Positions 63,296 to 64,000 of a DNA stretch of 64,000 nucleotides are shown piece by piece. The notes under the pieces were generated by a model. That model worked only from the letters and a program-made list of their open reading frames with translations. It was not told the DNA's origin and ran no database searches. Each line of letters opens with the position of its first letter. The first letter of the stretch is position 1. Source of the stretch: Gammaproteobacteria bacterium (lineage in GTDB: Bacteria > Pseudomonadota > Gammaproteobacteria > Ga0077536); NCBI GenBank assembly GCA_024234975.1, contig JACKNH010000008.1, positions 62,001 to 126,000 of the forward strand. Direction: 5' to 3'. A program made the translations under genes and the position numbers.

Positions 63296-64000
63296 ATGAA
63301 GCTCACGAGACAGCATCGATTCGCACCCGCGTTGGCCGTTGCTGCTGCGGTACTGACCGTACCGGCCGCAGCGGTGGAGGTACTCAACGCGCCCGGCGCA
63401 TTTGTCTTTCGCAGTACACGCACCGCCAACCCGTTGGGATTCCTGAACGACAGCCTGGTGCTGGGTATCAACGGCGTGACGCCCAATCCGTATACGCCGG
63501 GTACCGCCGTTGGTGATCTGACGCAGGTGTGGGCTTCGCAATCCGGTACCAACGTCCAATTGAACAAGATTGCAACTGCCGTCGGCGCATTTCGCGATTC
63601 CTACCTGCGCGAAATACCCTATGACCCGCTGCTGACCGGCGTCTGGGATTTCGAGATCTCCAATCCGCAGACTGATCCGGTTGTATTGAATCGCGCGACG
63701 CCGGCATTCGGTAATGTTGCCGCGGTACCATTCGCGCAGAACATGTTGCTGCAGGGAAGCGGGCTTGATCTGCAACTCAGTTGGGTCGTGCCCCAGTTCG
63801 CGCCGGGCATCGACCGCCAGAGCATCTTCATGTTCGACAGCAATGGTGTCTTCGTCCACCAGGTGGAGTTGGCGCTGAATGCGCGCAGCTACGCGTTTCC
63901 TGCCACGCTGGCCAACGGCCAATCCCTGCAGCTCGGGGAGACGTACACCATGTCGCTGGATCTGTCGGATTTCGGGCCTGGCGGCCGGCAGGTTGCAAGC
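63296..64000 (+). CDS. Secreted protein, 3' truncated by the window edge
   Basis: The frame is open from the ATG at 63296 to the last base (235 codons). GCAGGAGGG lies 9 bases upstream. The signal peptide is APALAVAAAVLTVPAAA/VEV. The mature part is rich in Asn, Gly, Thr and Val (APGAFVFRSTRTANPLGFLND; VWDFEISNPQTDPVVLN), with strands typical of extracellular beta-sandwich or PEP-CTERM-associated proteins. The end, which could carry a sorting signal, is outside the window. Family not recognised. Confidence 0.75.
   Translation, partial: MKLTRQHRFAPALAVAAAVLTVPAAAVEVLNAPGAFVFRSTRTANPLGFLNDSLVLGINGVTPNPYTPGTAVGDLTQVWASQSGTNVQLNKIATAVGAFRDSYLREIPYDPLLTGVWDFEISNPQTDPVVLNRATPAFGNVAAVPFAQNMLLQGSGLDLQLSWVVPQFAPGIDRQSIFMFDSNGVFVHQVELALNARSYAFPATLANGQSLQLGETYTMSLDLSDFGPGGRQVAS

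Overview
The window is GC-rich, densely coded chromosomal DNA from a Gram-negative bacterium. Signal peptides, a lipobox, TolC-like and beta-barrel outer-membrane proteins, PQQ dehydrogenases with haem domains, a Kef antiporter and an exosortase-type VPLPA-CTERM tail point to a free-living, aerobic proteobacterium. A gammaproteobacterium of the Steroidobacterales/Nevskiales type is my best guess, at low confidence. I see no tRNA, rRNA, CRISPR array, transposase or phage gene. Four single-base frameshifts break three otherwise intact genes, which looks like draft-assembly error more than decay.

Layout. 1-5.2 kb: the end of a VanB-like reductase, an NTF2-like protein, a serine-hydrolase/CitMHS-transporter pair, and an AtuA-type acyl-CoA pair. 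5.2-17 kb: a SnoaL-like secreted protein, a lipoprotein quinohaemoprotein dehydrogenase, a protein of about 2,430 residues with FG-GAP repeats and a clan-CD cysteine-peptidase domain, and the first of three cassettes pairing a DUF6152 protein with a secreted 'WEGD' protein. 17-19.6 kb: a tight three-gene operon (TIR protein, secreted TolC-like protein, multi-span membrane protein). The TIR tail and the membrane-protein head carry the same short motif, and this is the best candidate here for an undescribed system. 19.9-23.6 kb: Kef antiporter, phospholipase-D/cardiolipin-synthase-like gene and EEP phosphatase in one operon. 23.6-32.4 kb: Rieske oxygenase, two DUF8021-like secreted proteins, the second DUF6152 cassette, a cupin, a DUF4159 protein and an SDS-hydrolase-type alkylsulfatase.

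32.4-44.7 kb is a catabolic island. A GntR regulator is divergent from eleven co-directional genes, many overlapping: MFS importer, alpha/beta-hydrolase-fold protein, GST, CaiB CoA-transferase, carboxymuconolactone-decarboxylase-like protein, LigI-like lactonase, two crotonases, 3-hydroxyacyl-CoA dehydrogenase, thiolase and a second MFS importer. It reads as a complete import, activation and beta-oxidation route for a small, probably cyclic or aromatic-derived acid. Maleylacetoacetate isomerase and a methyltransferase follow on the other strand.

47-54.5 kb holds surface biology: a repeat adhesin with a VPLPA-CTERM-like tail, a thrombospondin-type-3 calcium-repeat protein coupled to a TPR/beta-barrel protein, and a secreted coiled-coil protein. 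54.8-64 kb holds a secreted methyltransferase, a second quinohaemoprotein with its haem domain at the opposite end, two alpha/beta hydrolases, the third DUF6152 cassette, a DUF962/Mpo1 protein and the start of another secreted protein. Overall the window serves extracellular and periplasmic catabolism, surface display and possibly one TIR-based defence or stress module.
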